Assembly: GCF_011075055.1 (NCBI RefSeq)
Contig: NC_058138.1
Location: 23,529,568-23,593,567, forward strand
Direction: 5' to 3'
From: Mangifera indica
Taxonomy: Eukaryota; Streptophyta; Magnoliopsida; Sapindales; Anacardiaceae
DNA length: 64,000 nt
Shown here: piece after piece, positions 44,714 to 58,000 of the stretch
Layout of the letters: every line of letters begins with the position of its first letter
How positions within the stretch are numbered: position 1 is the first letter of the stretch
Program-made: the position numbers and the translations under genes
Notes under the pieces: generated by a model
What the model was told of the DNA's origin: nothing
The model's database searches: none
What the model saw: only the letters and a program-made list of their open reading frames with translations

Positions 44714-47097
44714 ATGGGTGTTGATCTCGAATCTTTATCGGAGGCGACTTCTGGTGCCGTAGGATCACTGTTGAGTACGACGATCTTGTACCCGCTTGAC
44801 ACGTGTAAGACCAAGTACCAGGCCGAGGTCAAAGCTCATGGCCAGCAGAAATACAGGTTATTCATCTCATTTCTGTTGTTGTTTTGTTGCTTCCTCATCT
44901 GGGTTCGGATCTCTGTGTTCTATGTTTTGTTGTTTATGTCTGATCGGTTGATTCGTGACTTTAAGTGCACCTTGTTCGGTGTTTATAATTTGAAGGCAAT
45001 TTATTTTTTACTGAACTGCACTGATTCGCTTGGGAAACTTTGGTTGTTATTTATGAAAATTTAAAAAATGTTGAATCGATGAAAAAATGGCTGCCTGTGT
45101 TGACTAAAGCCCATATTTACCAAAAAATAAATAACGATCCTAGTTGTAGTTGTTGTTTTTAGCTGCAAGTGAGCTGAAGATAGTACTAAAATTTTGCTTG
45201 GCAGTAGTTTTGGACATTAGATATTTCATTGAAATTGTTAGTAGATTGGTGTGCACGTTGACATAATGCTTGATTTTGCAGATCCGGAAAATTCCAATTT
45301 GCAGTTGTTATTATGTAATCACTGCATGGTTTATTGTTTGCTTCAACCTGTTAAGTATAATGCTTATTCTCTCAATCATTTGTAATGGAAGGTTAATTTA
45401 GTTCAACTCAAGTTAGAAGAAGATGGCTTGCCAAAGATTTATCTTTTAGATAGGATGAAATCTGCTCCTATGAGTTTCTGTTATGATATATTTTCACAAA
45501 CTTAGAAATTTCTGGGTGTAATTAAAAAAAAAAATTGTTTAATGATCTCCTCTGAGGAGGACAACCTTAATCTTTCAGTAAAGGCCCTAGCACATGTTCT
45601 TCTTATCGTTTATTTGATTTTATTTTTTCTTCGGTTATGTAGGAAACTCTCGGATGTTTTCTGGGAAGCAATATCTACTGGTCAGGTTGCTTCCTTATAC
45701 CAAGGCCTGGGGACAAAAAACCTTCAATCGTTTATATCGCAATTTGTCTACTTCTACGGCTACAGCTATTTCAAAAGATTGTATCTGAAAAAGAGTGGTT
45801 CTAAATCAATTGGAACAAAAGCAAACTTGATTATTGCTGCTACTGCTGGGGCTTGCACTGCCATCGTGACTCAGGTGAGACATCGTTTGGCTAACTTTCT
45901 GTTCATGTTTGATAATCACTCCTTATCATGCAGTAAATGTAGCAGTTGTTGCTTCGCCAGATGGCTGAAAGTTTACGTTAAGCTTTATGAATGAGCCAAT
46001 ATATGGAGTTAGTTTCCATTTCTTGCTGAATATGAGTTCCTCTGTCTTAGATGAATGAATGGAATGTTAAATTTAAATGCCCTTCTATGATAGTAAATAA
46101 TGCTGCCTTCTAACCTGTGATAGTTAATATGTAAAAATAAATGTTGGTTATTTTGACATGCATGAGGAAATGAATGAAGTTCTAGAATTAAATTTCTGAG
46201 TAATTAAACTCTTCTCTCTGTCATCTTGGGAGAGAACATAATGTGAGTGTTTTAAATTTTAAACTAATATTTGACCACCTGTTTAAATATTGTTTAGCCC
46301 TTGGATACAGCCTCCTCAAGGATGCAGACAAGTGCCTTTGGAAAATCCAAAGGGCTCTTAAAGACACTCTCAGAAGGCACTTGGAGTGATGCGTTTGATG
46401 GGCTAGGCATCTCTCTTTTGCTAACCTCAAATCCTGCCATTCAGGTGAACAAACTGGTCTTTCTCTTTATATCTAATACATTTATGCTTCAAATTACAAC
46501 TCACATCATATTTTACATCATTAATGTTTGTTCCACTTGCAACATTTGATTCTAAGTACATGAACAGGACTAACGCTATTTACTATGCAGTATACGGTGT
46601 TTGATCAGCTGAAACGACGACTCCTGAATGCACAACAGAAGGGTTCACCTCCGCTGGTCCTCTCTGCCTTCATGGCATTTGCACTAGGTGCTCTTTCAAA
46701 GAGCATTGCTACTGTTATAACATATCCTGCAATCAGGTAAATATCTATTATCTTCTTAAACTATCTCAATTGCTAGGTTGATACATGGAGCAGATTGAGA
46801 TCTTTACATCCACACAGGTGTAAGGTAATGATTCAAGCTGCAGACTCAATGGATGATGAAACTAAGAAAACTCAGCCAAGAGCCCGCAAAACATTGGCTG
46901 GAATCATTTATGCTATCTGGAAAAGAGAAGGCCCTCTGGGCTTCTACAAGGGATTGCATGCCCAGATCTTGAAGACTGTGCTGAGCTCGGCTTTGCTTTT
47001 GATGATCAAGGAGAAAATCAGTACCGCCACCTGGGTTCTGATACTCGCAGTCAGAAGGTATCTCTTACTGAGCAGGGGTAGATTGAAAAGTGCATGA
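44714..47097 (+). CDS. PNC1: Peroxisomal adenine nucleotide carrier (PNC type)
   Basis: Five exons: 44714-44856, 45643-45874, 46298-46444, 46591-46736, 46818-47097, all GT-AG and in phase, 315 residues. It is a mitochondrial-carrier-family protein with three repeats. Signatures: YPLDTCKTK at 26-34, [11 protein letters not shown] at 125-135 and the degenerate YPAIRCKVMIQ from about 219. Between them are [55 protein letters not shown] and [26 protein letters not shown], typical of plant PNC1/PNC2. These import ATP into peroxisomes in exchange for AMP/ADP, supplying fatty-acid activation for beta-oxidation in seedlings. The start is the first ATG in a good context (GTGAAGATGG). The first intron is nearly 800 bases. 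Confidence 0.93.
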
Positions 47098-47339
47098 TTC
47101 TGAGGACATCATTCCATGTGAATTATCGCTGCAGTAAAGGAAGAAAGTTGAAATTAAGGCGAACAAATTCAGTTTTGGTTGGACTGTTATCAAGAATCAA
47201 GGTGTTGCCAACCATCTGTCGTTGCATTTTCAGGACAGTTTTCTTTAAGAGTAGTAATAATTTGCCTAATATTTGTATAATTTTTTTAATGATTTTGTAC
47301 TATCCATATGTATTATTTATGGGATCAAGTTAAAATTAT

Positions 47340-48060
47340 CACTTCCTCTGGATTGGTTGCTGCATTTGAGATTCTTTTGTCAGCCAGCCATGGCAAAATA
47401 GCTTCAATAAGAAGCAGTTCTCTGAGAGTTTAGATGTCTCAACTGAAGTATTTGTGTTCATAATCAATTCAAGTTAAATTGTTCTTTTAATAATCTGACG
47501 AGAAGTCTCTGTCAATAATTTGAAGATAAGTCTAATTCTAATTCGAGTTTTAGTTTATGAGTTTGTTTTTCTCTAATAATTTTTTTCCTTTTTCTCTTTT
47601 TTCTTTATTTTCTGGAATGATTTGTTTTCCTCTTTTATCATTGAACAACTGAAAAGAATGTGCCGTTTTAGATTTAAGTTGAGCTTAAGTTGATCAACCA
47701 AATTAAATGAGCCATTTTGGGTTTAAGATGATTTTTGTAATAAGTTATATCAACTTGAATTTATCCTTGTATATCACTAGAAATTAAAAAATTAAATTAA
47801 TTTTCTTATTGAAAATTCAACAACCGTCCGTTCTCGTAATCTTAATAAAATATATTTATTTTTCTTGTAATCATTAATGTTTTAATAGACACAATGTTAA
47901 TATTTTTATTTAATTTTTTATAGTTATAAAATACGATATTATAATAGCAAAAATTATTAAAAATGAATTTCCATTAAAATTATAAATAATTTTCAGATAA
48001 TAATGAAATTTTATAAATTTTTTGAATTAATATAATAACATAAAAAGAGAAACTCAGAAA
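47340..48060. other. Intergenic, PNC to YIP
   Basis: 3' flank of the carrier gene, a dispersed-repeat fragment (CAATTCAAGTTAAATTG to TTCGAGTTTTAG, 47462-47555) and AT-rich sequence. No gene recognised. Confidence 0.5.
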
Positions 48061-48170
48061 GCAACGCGCCTTTTACTGAAGACAAAAAGGGGGAGAGAGG
48101 GATCTGCTGAAGCAGAGAAGAGAAACGATTAAACGTCGACGACGAATAAGAAAATAGAAGAATCGAGAAG

Positions 48171-51011
48171 ATGATGTCCGGAGGATACACAAGCATTGAT
48201 GAACAGAGGCTCTCTGGATCTGTTCCTGTAAGCATTTACATTTTTCTCGTCTGTCTTCATATCTACCTTTCTGTTTATGCAAAATCAGCGGATCTCACTA
48301 CACGCTTTCGTTTAATTTTGTAGGCGGTTCCAGATCAGGGTAACGTTACCGTCAAATTCACTGGTAATTCATTCATTTTTTAACTAAATTTTGATGTTAT
48401 GTGTTTGTCTTTGTAATCAAAACATCTGTGAAGAAACGCAATTAAAATTGAGAATGGAGTGGTTTGATGTGCTAAATATGATTGAATCATGAATAATTTC
48501 TTTCTATTTATTGGTTGCTAGATAGTATAGGATGTTTGAATGGTGAGAAGATGTCTGTGAAGAAAAGTGATTGGAAGCGTGAGTCCAGTGAGTTGATTTG
48601 TTGTTGTAGGCTGAGCTGAACATGAGAAATTGAGGTTTTTGTTCATTTTCTAATCTATTTGTTGTGGATTAATGGAATTGTAGGTTTCTGTTTGGTTGCT
48701 TAGATAATATTGGAAAATATGAGTATTAAGATAAAAGAATTTTGAATCTTAGGAATTGACTTATTGTATTAGGCTTAGCGGAAAGACAATTTAACATTTT
48801 TTCTTTTTGAAGCAATTTCTTAATATATTTGTAATTTAATAGGTTTGTTTTTGGTTGCTCATGAAATATATGAAAATATGAGAAATTAAGATTTTGAATA
48901 TAAAATTTCATTTGAGCTTGATACATGGTTTGGCTTAAGATTCATGTTTTTCTATTAATATCATTGTTGTTATTGATATGTGTGGGATTTTTTAATTGGT
49001 GAATTATCATTGCAGAGTCAACTATACAGACGTTTCCACCTTTGGAAGCACAGGGAAAGATCTCTGGTGCTTCTGATCCACCTCGTGATGCTGATGGTAT
49101 TGCTGGTTTTGACTCTTTTATGATTAATTATTTAAATATATTAGATATTGATAAGTTAGTTAACTTTATTTTGCTATCATGATTTTATTTATATTATCAG
49201 ATCTGATATTTATTTTTGTAAAATTATTTGAGTAGACATGAAAGTAATGAACTTAGATCATAGATGTTGATTTTGCCAGTGAAGTATTGATGGATCCCAA
49301 CTTATGTTAATTGTTATCAACTGACTGATTTCTTATTGAATTACATCTATTATCCCCTTTTGTCTAATAGTTCCAAATTGATGCAGATACATTTTCAAAA
49401 TCTGGTGCTGGTGCCGGCTCTGGCCCTGGCTTTAATGAATCCCAGCCTAGTGGTTGGTTACGGCCATTCTTAATCACCACTTATAAGCCATACTTTGATA
49501 TTGACACTGCAGATGTTTTAGACAGGATTAAGGACTCACTTTTTCCTTTCAGAGATAACTTTAATGAAAAAACAGCTATTAACCCCGACTTGTAAGTTGT
49601 CTTACTGATAGTCATCTGTTTAATGGATTTATTTTACTACAATATCATGCCTTGAATGCAATTACTGTTTTACTGCAAGCCTTTAATCTTGATATTCTTA
49701 TAGATTATGCCATGAGCATACCGCATATTGTCAGAGAGCTAGAACAAAAATGGAATAACTTGTTACTATGCTGACAAATTTGTTTAGCTGGATTGTCTAG
49801 AATGAAGTACAATGGTTACGGGAAGGTTATATAAGGTCTCTTAGGTGATATATATTGATTCTGACATAGAAGTGTAGATCTCAAAAAAATGAAATGTACC
49901 CAAATGTTTTACATTGTAAGCAAGATACAGACTAGTATATTACCTGATGTAAGTTTGGAAATTATGAGTATCTTCCTCGGTAGTTACAGCTCATAACTGG
50001 GACTATTAGTCTATCTTTGCTTGTGCTAATTTTATTAACTGTCATACCTTTTATTTTAGCGTATATCAATGTTATGCCAAGCACTTATCAACACTGGCCT
50101 GATATCATCCCTGTCTGTTATTACACATGAATTAACAAGCTACATATGTCTCTAGCATATTGTGAGAAAATTTTCATTATTCTCATTCGTCTTCTTCACT
50201 TCTCTTGTTCATTCGCAATATAGTTTTATAATCTTTACCTTATGTGCTGCACAGATATGGACCATTCTGGATTTGCACCACCCTCATATTTGTAGCAGCT
50301 TCTATTGGCACTTTTGTGACATACATAGCACACAAGCTGAAGAATAAAGAATGGGAGTATGACATAAACCTAGTGACTTGGTCTGCTGGTTTATTTTATG
50401 GCTATGTCACCATTGTTCCTCTTGGGCTATATTTTATCCTTAAATACTTCTCAGCACCATCAGACCTTGTTCCACTATTCTGTCTATATGGCTATTCACT
50501 ATTTGTCTTTATTCCTGCACTGGTGAGTTCTTTAGCTTTCAAATATTGCCCTTGAATCATTTATAACTATTTCAGGTCCTTACTTCTGTTTTGTTATGTT
50601 TTAAATTCCCAAAATTACAAATGTATATTAATATAATCTAGATAACGTAGTTAATGAATTGATGTTGGCGGTGATATCGCAAAGGTGTAATTTGTGTTGT
50701 GTGTTGAATGAGTCTTATCTGAAAAATGTAAGATGTGGATGACTAGAAGAAAAATGCAAAGCTTAATTTTTTTTTTTTTTGGGTTGTTGTTTTTGTGGTT
50801 GCAGTGTCTCTCAGTTGTGCCCTTTGAGATATTCAGGTGGGTAGTTGCTGGTTTGGCTGGGTTTATGTCGGCAACTTTTGTCGCAACTAACCTACGAGCC
50901 CACATTAAGTCTGCGGGAGAAAGATGGTTGTTAATAGTAGCTGGGATCTTCCTGTTGCAGCTGGCTCTGTCTGTCGCATTGAAGCTTTATTTGTTCACCG
51001 TCACAGTATGA
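48171..51011 (+). CDS. YIP1-family integral membrane protein (YIPF1/YIP5-like)
   Basis: Six exons: 48171-48227, 48324-48363, 49016-49096, 49387-49591, 50255-50522, 50805-51011, all in phase, 285 residues. The N-terminal 90 or so are hydrophilic and cytosolic (MMSGGYTSIDEQRLSGSVP, a Gly/Ser-rich GAGAGSGPG), followed by the conserved YFDIDTADVLDRIKDSLFPF. Five hydrophobic segments then fill the C-terminal half: FWICTTLIFVAASIGTFV, WSAGLFYGYVTIVPLGLYF, LVPLFCLYGYSLFVFIPA, WVVAGLAGFMSATFVA and WLLIVAGIFLLQLALSVAL. YIP proteins sit in Golgi and trans-Golgi membranes and work with Rab GTPases in vesicle traffic. In Arabidopsis the YIP gene At3g05280 is, as I recall, beside PNC1, as here. Confidence 0.9.
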
Positions 51012-51269
51012 AGGTAAACTATTCTTTTAATACAGAGACAGGAGCACTCACTACATTTCTTGACTTCACAGCATAAGAGCAAACTGTTCCTTCAATGTGG
51101 AGGCATGAACCGGCTATAGATCATAAAGAAAGAGTTCCTCGTCCTTCAGCTTCCATCGCCCCAATCTTTACCCGAGCATTATATACATCAGTTAAATCCT
51201 CATGTATTCATTCATTTCCAGAACATAAATTCGAGCCTAAAATTTTGTTGCTTCTTTTCATTCTCGTAG

Positions 51270-52480
51270 CAAGTCAATAGAGACTTTCTCAACGATGTCT
51301 GGTGTAAATCGTGGATAAGAGGGCATTTCAATTGATTGATTATTTGATTGAAGTTTTGGGTCAATAATCCTGCATTGATTTTAATGTTTTGGAGTCGAGG
51401 ATCTTGCAAGATCAACTTTTAGGGTAAACTTTCTAAGTCAAAGGCCAAAATTACCTTTGCTTCATTTCTTAGAATGGAGACGTCTGAAGAACGTATAGGA
51501 TGATTGCAAGTGGACATTGGGAATCGTGTTGCATGAGATTTGTTTGATCCTCATCCCAAGTCAAACATTTGTGCATTTAGTCTTCTAACTGGGGCCTCTA
51601 GTTTATAAATTCTTGTGCTTATACATTTGAAACTTAATTATTACATTTTTTAAGATGGAAATATCTTGCTTTAGGTTTTTTATCTTTCTGGGTAGATTAT
51701 TATAGATTATCCTTAATATCTTTGAAAAATACAAAAAATAATCTACAATAAACATAGATAAAAGTGGATTCGAATTGAATTTGTATTAAAGAAAAATTAG
51801 TTTATGGAGTTTGAGTTTAACTCAAGGTTGTTTTGTCAATTTTTTTCTTTGATATTATTCATCTATTTAAATAAATTAAATTCAAATTAATTGTTTTGGA
51901 TTTAAGTTCAAATGTATTTTTGTTTGAGTTGGATTGTATTTGAATCCACTTTTTATATTGATGCACTTTTACTTTATTATGGATGTCTTTTTATTATGGA
52001 TGCCTTTTTGCTCAAAAGTCAAACCCTATAACAATGTTGATACATTTATATATTTTTTTCTCATAGTAGCTAGGTTACTATTTTACTAATTAATTTCAAT
52101 TGACAATATAACGACATTACAACAAAAGGGTACCTATGATACACATTTGAACTTTAAAGAACCACTGGAACAATAAGATGGTAAAAATGTTAAAGTCTTT
52201 AATAAAGAACCCATTTTAATATGACTTTATTTATTAGTGAATGTACACTCAATTGGAGTAAAATAGAAAATTATGTATAGTTGTGTGAGGATGATCAAGT
52301 ACGTCAACCCTAAAGATTTAAAAATATTTAGAAAAAAAAAAAAGAAATGCAATGTCTGGGCCAGTCCTAGAGAAGAAACAAAAGCTTAAACCCAATAGAA
52401 CAAATTTAAAGATTCATTTTAACTTTTTTTTTTTCCTCTAAAGATAATATTTCATGTAAAAATAATCGGCTTATCTGTAT
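51270..52480. other. Intergenic, YIP to CLE
   Basis: 3' flank and AT-rich sequence with a dispersed-repeat fragment at 51765-51960 (words such as GAGTTTGAGTTTAACTCAAG). No gene recognised. Confidence 0.5.
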
Positions 52481-52487
52481 CTTTTAG

Positions 52488-52797
52488 TATCTATATATAA
52501 TATTACTTATTGTGATAAACAAACATAAACAAACCCTAAAAAGCAACATTAATCAGCGGGACACTTGCACGTTTTAGACTTTAAGACGCGGGAGTTTGAA
52601 GAAAGTCAAAGCAAATATAAGATCCTGAATTTGAGGTCCCTTTTTGGACGGTTTCCTAAGTTGGTACTTACACCAGAAGTCCCAAGTCTCTCTCTCTCCC
52701 CCTTTCCCCTCTATTTCTCTCTTTCTTCTTCTCTTCTCTCATCTCTTTCAAGTAGAGCTGCTTCTTGAAAAAGCTTTCTACAAGTACTAAATAAGCC
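52488..52797 (+). promoter_or_regulatory. Probable promoter and leader of the CLE gene
   Basis: A TATA-type CTATATATAATATTA at 52491-52505 and a long pyrimidine-rich leader (CTCTCTCTCTCCCCCTTTCC and following, 52687-52750) lead up to the CLE ATG. A telo-box-like AAACCCTAAA lies at 52531-52540. TSS not determined. Confidence 0.45.
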
Positions 52798-53049
52798 ATG
52801 CCGAGGTCAATGACTCAAGTTCACTTTACTATTCTTCTTCTTCTGCTTTTCTTATTAAGCATATCATTTCTGGGACATGAAGCTCTAGCAGGGAGAAGAT
52901 ATCTAGAAGCTGCAGAAACACAGAAGAAGCCTCAGATTTGGAACAAAACTTCAAGTAAAAACAATTCCCAAGATGATAATGATGAGGGTTTTGTTGCAGC
53001 CATCAATCGAGAAGTGCCCTCTAGCCCCGATCCTTTGCACAACAGATAA
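52798..53049 (+). CDS. CLE peptide precursor (CLE27-like)
   Basis: A single-exon gene of 83 residues. Residues about 8-32 (HFTILLLLLFLLSISFLG and EALAG) form a signal peptide, then a variable, polar, Asn/Ser/Asp-rich spacer, then the CLE motif REVPSSPDPLHN at 71-82 and one final Arg. The motif fits the family pattern R-x-V-P-x-x-P-D-P-L-H-N; Pro at motif positions 4 and 7 and His-Asn at the end are as expected. Position 6 is Ser where most CLEs have Gly; Arabidopsis CLE27 also departs there, as I recall. The mature 12-13-residue peptide would be secreted and read by CLAVATA1/BAM-type receptor kinases. Exact orthology is not certain. Confidence 0.85.
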   Translation: MPRSMTQVHFTILLLLLFLLSISFLGHEALAGRRYLEAAETQKKPQIWNKTSSKNNSQDDNDEGFVAAINREVPSSPDPLHNR

Positions 53050-54850
53050 GTAGGTTTTTTGTTCAATAGTTTCACTTGTGAATACAGGAAAATATATATA
53101 TATATATATATATAATTATAATTATAATTATAAACTGTTGATCCATAACTCCATTGATTTAGAGCTTTTGCATGTAATATTTATTAGCAGGAAGATCATG
53201 ATCAATGTTATATGATTCAAGTACAATATTATTAATTCCATTATATATATCAAGATTATGAGAGAGATAAAAAAATTAAAATAATACGAGGATTACAATT
53301 ATTATTTTCTTCATGCATATATACATTTCATCTCTTTTCTTTCATTAAATTTATATTTTATGGCGAAAATTGAGATTATATTGGTGTTTTAATTATTATA
53401 AGCTAATTTTCGGATATTAGTAATTCATAATTATTATATATTCTAATAATATTTCTTTGAATATATAAGTCTACTTGCAAACTAAGTCAAGTTGGAATAC
53501 CCTCTAACTTGAATTTGACTCTAATAAAAAAGTTGAACAATTTAAGTTAGACTTGAATTCGTCTTTCTAAAATTAAAGATAATTCCAATTTGACTCAGTT
53601 TTTAAGTTTAAAGTTTGAAGTTTAGTTCAAACCTTAGATTTATGGTTTAAGTTTGCGATTCATTAGAAAAACAACGTCATCTTACCCAATTATAAGCGAA
53701 ATAATGTCATTTTAACATTTGTTTGATGTGACTTGAATCGAATCACAAATCAAACTTAAACTAGTTTGAGCTAGTCATTTGTTTCACAAGTCAAATCAAA
53801 CCAAACTAAACCCTCTCCAACTTGATTCATCTTAATTTCATTAATTAACCGACCATCTCGATTCAAGCTCAATTTAATGAATTTGAGCTAAATCAACTCG
53901 GTTTGATTCTAACCATATATATATAAATATATATATGATTGTAAAATTATTTGTACTAACAATAAACATTTATTTGTGTAATATATCATTATATGATTAT
54001 ATGATTTTTAATGAAAAATAAAGTAACAGGTCATTGTTAATATACAAATAAGTCTTCATTATTTGTGCACGTGACCTTATCAGTTATTTAGCTATTTAGA
54101 TCTTAACTTGTAGCTTAAATAGAATGTAACATGTTCTCCATTATTGCCTCCTTTTTGTACATGGTTCCAAGTAATGTTTCCACTATTATTTTCAAATTTG
54201 ATGTTGAAAAGTTCTTGATATTGATTCAATAATATTATTGGATCAACTAATACCCTAAAATTAATAATTACACATGGACTCTTCAAGTTGAATCATAATT
54301 TAGATTGAATGAATCGAGCGTAAACTCAAGTAAAAGATTATATTCATTTTCATAAACGATCTGAGTTAAAGTATTCAAGTTTTAACTCAACCCAAATTGA
54401 GTTCAAAGTCAAATTATTTTTTAACAGAATTTAAGTCTTAATTTTTGAACATTCAAGTTTTAATTTAGTTCACATTAAATTTAACATGAAATTGCTTTTG
54501 AATTGAATTTAAATCTCAATTTATACTGTTTATCAATTTAAACCAATTTTAAATTAAATATTTTTAATTTCAAACTAATTCTTATTCCATGTCGGCCGTA
54601 ATGGTTGTCAACTAAAGACGAAAAAATAAATAAAGTAGAACAGAAAAAGTGATGCTCCACTTGGACCTTGAAAATGGAACATTGGGCCCATGGGCTCATG
54701 TTCACTAACGCGGTTTTCCTCCCAATGTTTAGATTCTCTTTCCTCTTACAAACATCTTAAAATTATGTATATAATTTTAATTTAATTTTTAAATAAATAA
54801 ATATTTTTTAAAAAAGAATCACTGCCTTCCTTTTCCCTCCTCTATCTCCA
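53050..54850. other. Intergenic, CLE to ANP
   Basis: (AT)n at 53093-53114, then AT-rich sequence with dispersed-repeat stretches at 53470-53910 (ATTCAAGCTCAATTTAATG; AATCAAACTTAAACTAG) and 54290-54560. No gene recognised. Confidence 0.5.
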
Positions 54851-55001
54851 ATTTTCCTTGTTCTTTTGCCGACCAAATGAAGCCTTAACTCCGCCAACCC
54901 GACTCACCCCATCACTCACTGAGTCACTCTAACTTTTTCTTCCTTCATTCTGCATTCTCTACACTACTCACTGAGTCATTTATTCCCGGATGTAATTACA
55001 A

Positions 55002-58000
55002 ATGCAAGATCTCTTTGGATCAGTTCGTCGATCGCTGGTGTTCCGTACGGCCTCAGAAAGCAACAATCCCGACCCCAACACTCCTCCAACCCTAGTCGAC
55101 AAGATCAATTCTTGCATTCGCAAATCCACTCTCTTCTCCAAACCCATTTCTTCTCCGCCTCTCAAAATGGCCCCTCCCATCCGATGGCGCAAAGGCGAGT
55201 TGATTGGTTGTGGCGCTTTTGGCAGAGTCTACATGGGCATGAATCTTGATTCCGGAGAGCTTTTGGCTGTCAAACAGGTTTTTCTTTTTTTTTTAAATTA
55301 ATTTTCATCGATTTTTTTACTGGGTTTTGTGCTTCTTGAATGTATGTTATATGGGTGGTAAAAAGTTTTTTTTTTTTTGTTTTTCTACTTTGATTTTCGC
55401 CACTCTTTAATTGATCGCTTTTTGGAATTGAGTAGATTTACAAATGTAAGTGTGATTTTGTACTCAATTTTCCTACTTTTATTATTATTATTTTTTTTAC
55501 ATTGAGTTTGAGGGTGCTTTTTTTTTTTGGTGGTTAAGTTAATTAGATGTTCCGAGGATCCGTTTTGAGTTTTAGATTATTTTGTGTTTGAGTTTGTGAG
55601 TTTATTTTTTTAATTGTATTTTACAGGTTTTGATTGCAGCAAACAGTGCTTCAAAGGAAAAAACACAGGTTTGATTCTGAATTTTTGGATTACCAAGTGG
55701 TTTTTTTTTTTTTTAATCAGTTATCAAAATAAGCCAACGATCATTGCGAGAGTGAGTCAGCTGAAACAGTTGCTAGTGACTCGTTTTGATATTGGATTGT
55801 TGAATATTTATATACTGCTAAGTTGGCGTGATTTATTTGTCATTGCCTGGAGTAGGCTCATATCAAGGAACTTGAGGAAGAGGTCAAGCTTCTCAAAGAT
55901 CTTTCTCATCCTAACATTGTTGTGAGTATTGAGTATCATCTTCTGTGTTCCATTTGAATTTGCCAAAAGCTGTCAGTTTTCCAACTCGTTATGTTACTTT
56001 TTATTTGCCAGAGATATTTGGGTACAGTGAGGGAGGAGGAATCATTAAATATTTTGTTGGAATTTGTATCGGGTGGATCAATATCATCACTTTTGGGGAA
56101 GTTTGGCCCATTTCCGGAGGCTGTAAGTCTTTTACCAACTGACCTTTGCAGATTTTTTGTGTTTCAAACACCATTCTTATGTATCAATATGTAAGCAGGT
56201 TGTAAGAACTTACACGAAGCAATTGTTGTTGGGGCTGGAGTATTTACACAAGAATGGAATTATGCACAGGGATATAAAGGTGCCTTTTCTTTTTCAGTCA
56301 ATAGTATATTTAGAAAGAGCTATGATCTCTCTCTCATATATTTCTTAAAGTGATAGTCACCTTTTTTTTAATTTTTTATTTCGTTGTACAACTTCAGGGG
56401 GCAAATATCCTTGTAGATAATAAAGGATGCATTAAACTTGCAGATTTTGGTGCATCCAAACAGGTGGTTGAGCTGGTAATGAACCATTTATTTGACTTTG
56501 TGTCATTTACTTTTGTTACTTGTAAACTATATTCCATCTAACGAAATGCTTGTTAGAATAGGCAACTGTATCAGGGGCCAAGTCTATGAAGGGGACTCCT
56601 TATTGGATGGCTCCAGAAGTTATTCTGCAGACTGGACATGCCTGGTAGAGTCTAGACAAACCATTACAGGACCAATTTCTTTTCTAAACATTTGTATGGC
56701 TCTTTCATAACCATGCCTGTACTTAGCATGATATTTAGCCAAGCTTGTTGCCTCTGCAGTGAACTTACACAGATGATTAAGATTTACATCTCTGAACTAT
56801 TTCCATTAATAATTTCATGCTGATTTTTCTTATATTTAATGGGTATGACCCCCCAGTTCTGCTGATATATGGAGTGTTGGGTGTACGGTGATTGAAATGG
56901 CCACCGGAAAGCCTCCTTGGAGCCAGCAGTACCAAGAGGTGCTTATTTTGTCTGCTTTCAACCTTTTGCTTTATTTTTTGTTCTTTCTTATGTTGGATTG
57001 ACAGTGCGATTCTTCTAGGTTGCTGCCCTCTTCTATATAGGAACAACAAAGTCTCATCCACCAATTCCTGAGCATCTTTCTGTTGAGGCAAAAGATTTTT
57101 TGCTGAAATGCTTACAAAAGTATGTCACTTAATGTTGTCTTTTTCTTCTTGTGCCCTTAATAGTAGTTTGAGATTTAGTTTAGTCAAAATTATAATGTTG
57201 CATTAAATTTCTCCTTTCTGTGGCAGGGAACCAAACATGAGACCAACAGCATCTGAATTGCTCAAGGTAATTATATATATCGTTCTTCATTACTAGGAAC
57301 ATTGTAAGGCAGCAGTAGGTTGTTGATTGAGAGAAAATGAAAAAGAGATGGACCACTATTGATTAGATTCTATAATGGTTTAAAAGTCCCTATTTTCCAA
57401 TTACATGCAGCATCCATTTGTCACTGGGGAATGCGGAGAATCTCATCCTTTTTTACGTGCTTCAGTCATGGTTAGTATATTGAAATTAGATTATGATGGT
57501 AGTTAGTTCCATTTCTTTCTTTCAAATCCATCAGTGTAACAAGGTGAATTTCAATATTATTAGGAAAATTCTGAAATTCCTTCACCATCACAGGCTGCAA
57601 ATCTGGAAAACATGTATGTGTATTCTTCTTTGATAACTTTTAGGATGATGAATGATGATAATTTGTCCTTGTGTTACTGTGGAAGCTTTGATATGGCATT
57701 AATATTGTTGGCAGTCAAACAATGGCATCCCCTGGCTCATCAGACATATGTAATTTGGGCAGTCTTAGCTGCTCAACCATGATTTTGGAGAAACCTGCTG
57801 GAATTAAGCATGTATGGGCAACAAGCGATGATGATTTGTGTCAACTAGATAGAGATTTTTTTATGCCTGGTGATGTAAAGGTTAGTTCTATTTTGTCACC
57901 AGATGACTTTAATAACTTGAGGAACTACTTTCATGTTCTTCCACAGCTTTGCCTATCATTTTGTAATCTAAGAGCTTTGACAATTACTAGTGCTCTTTTT

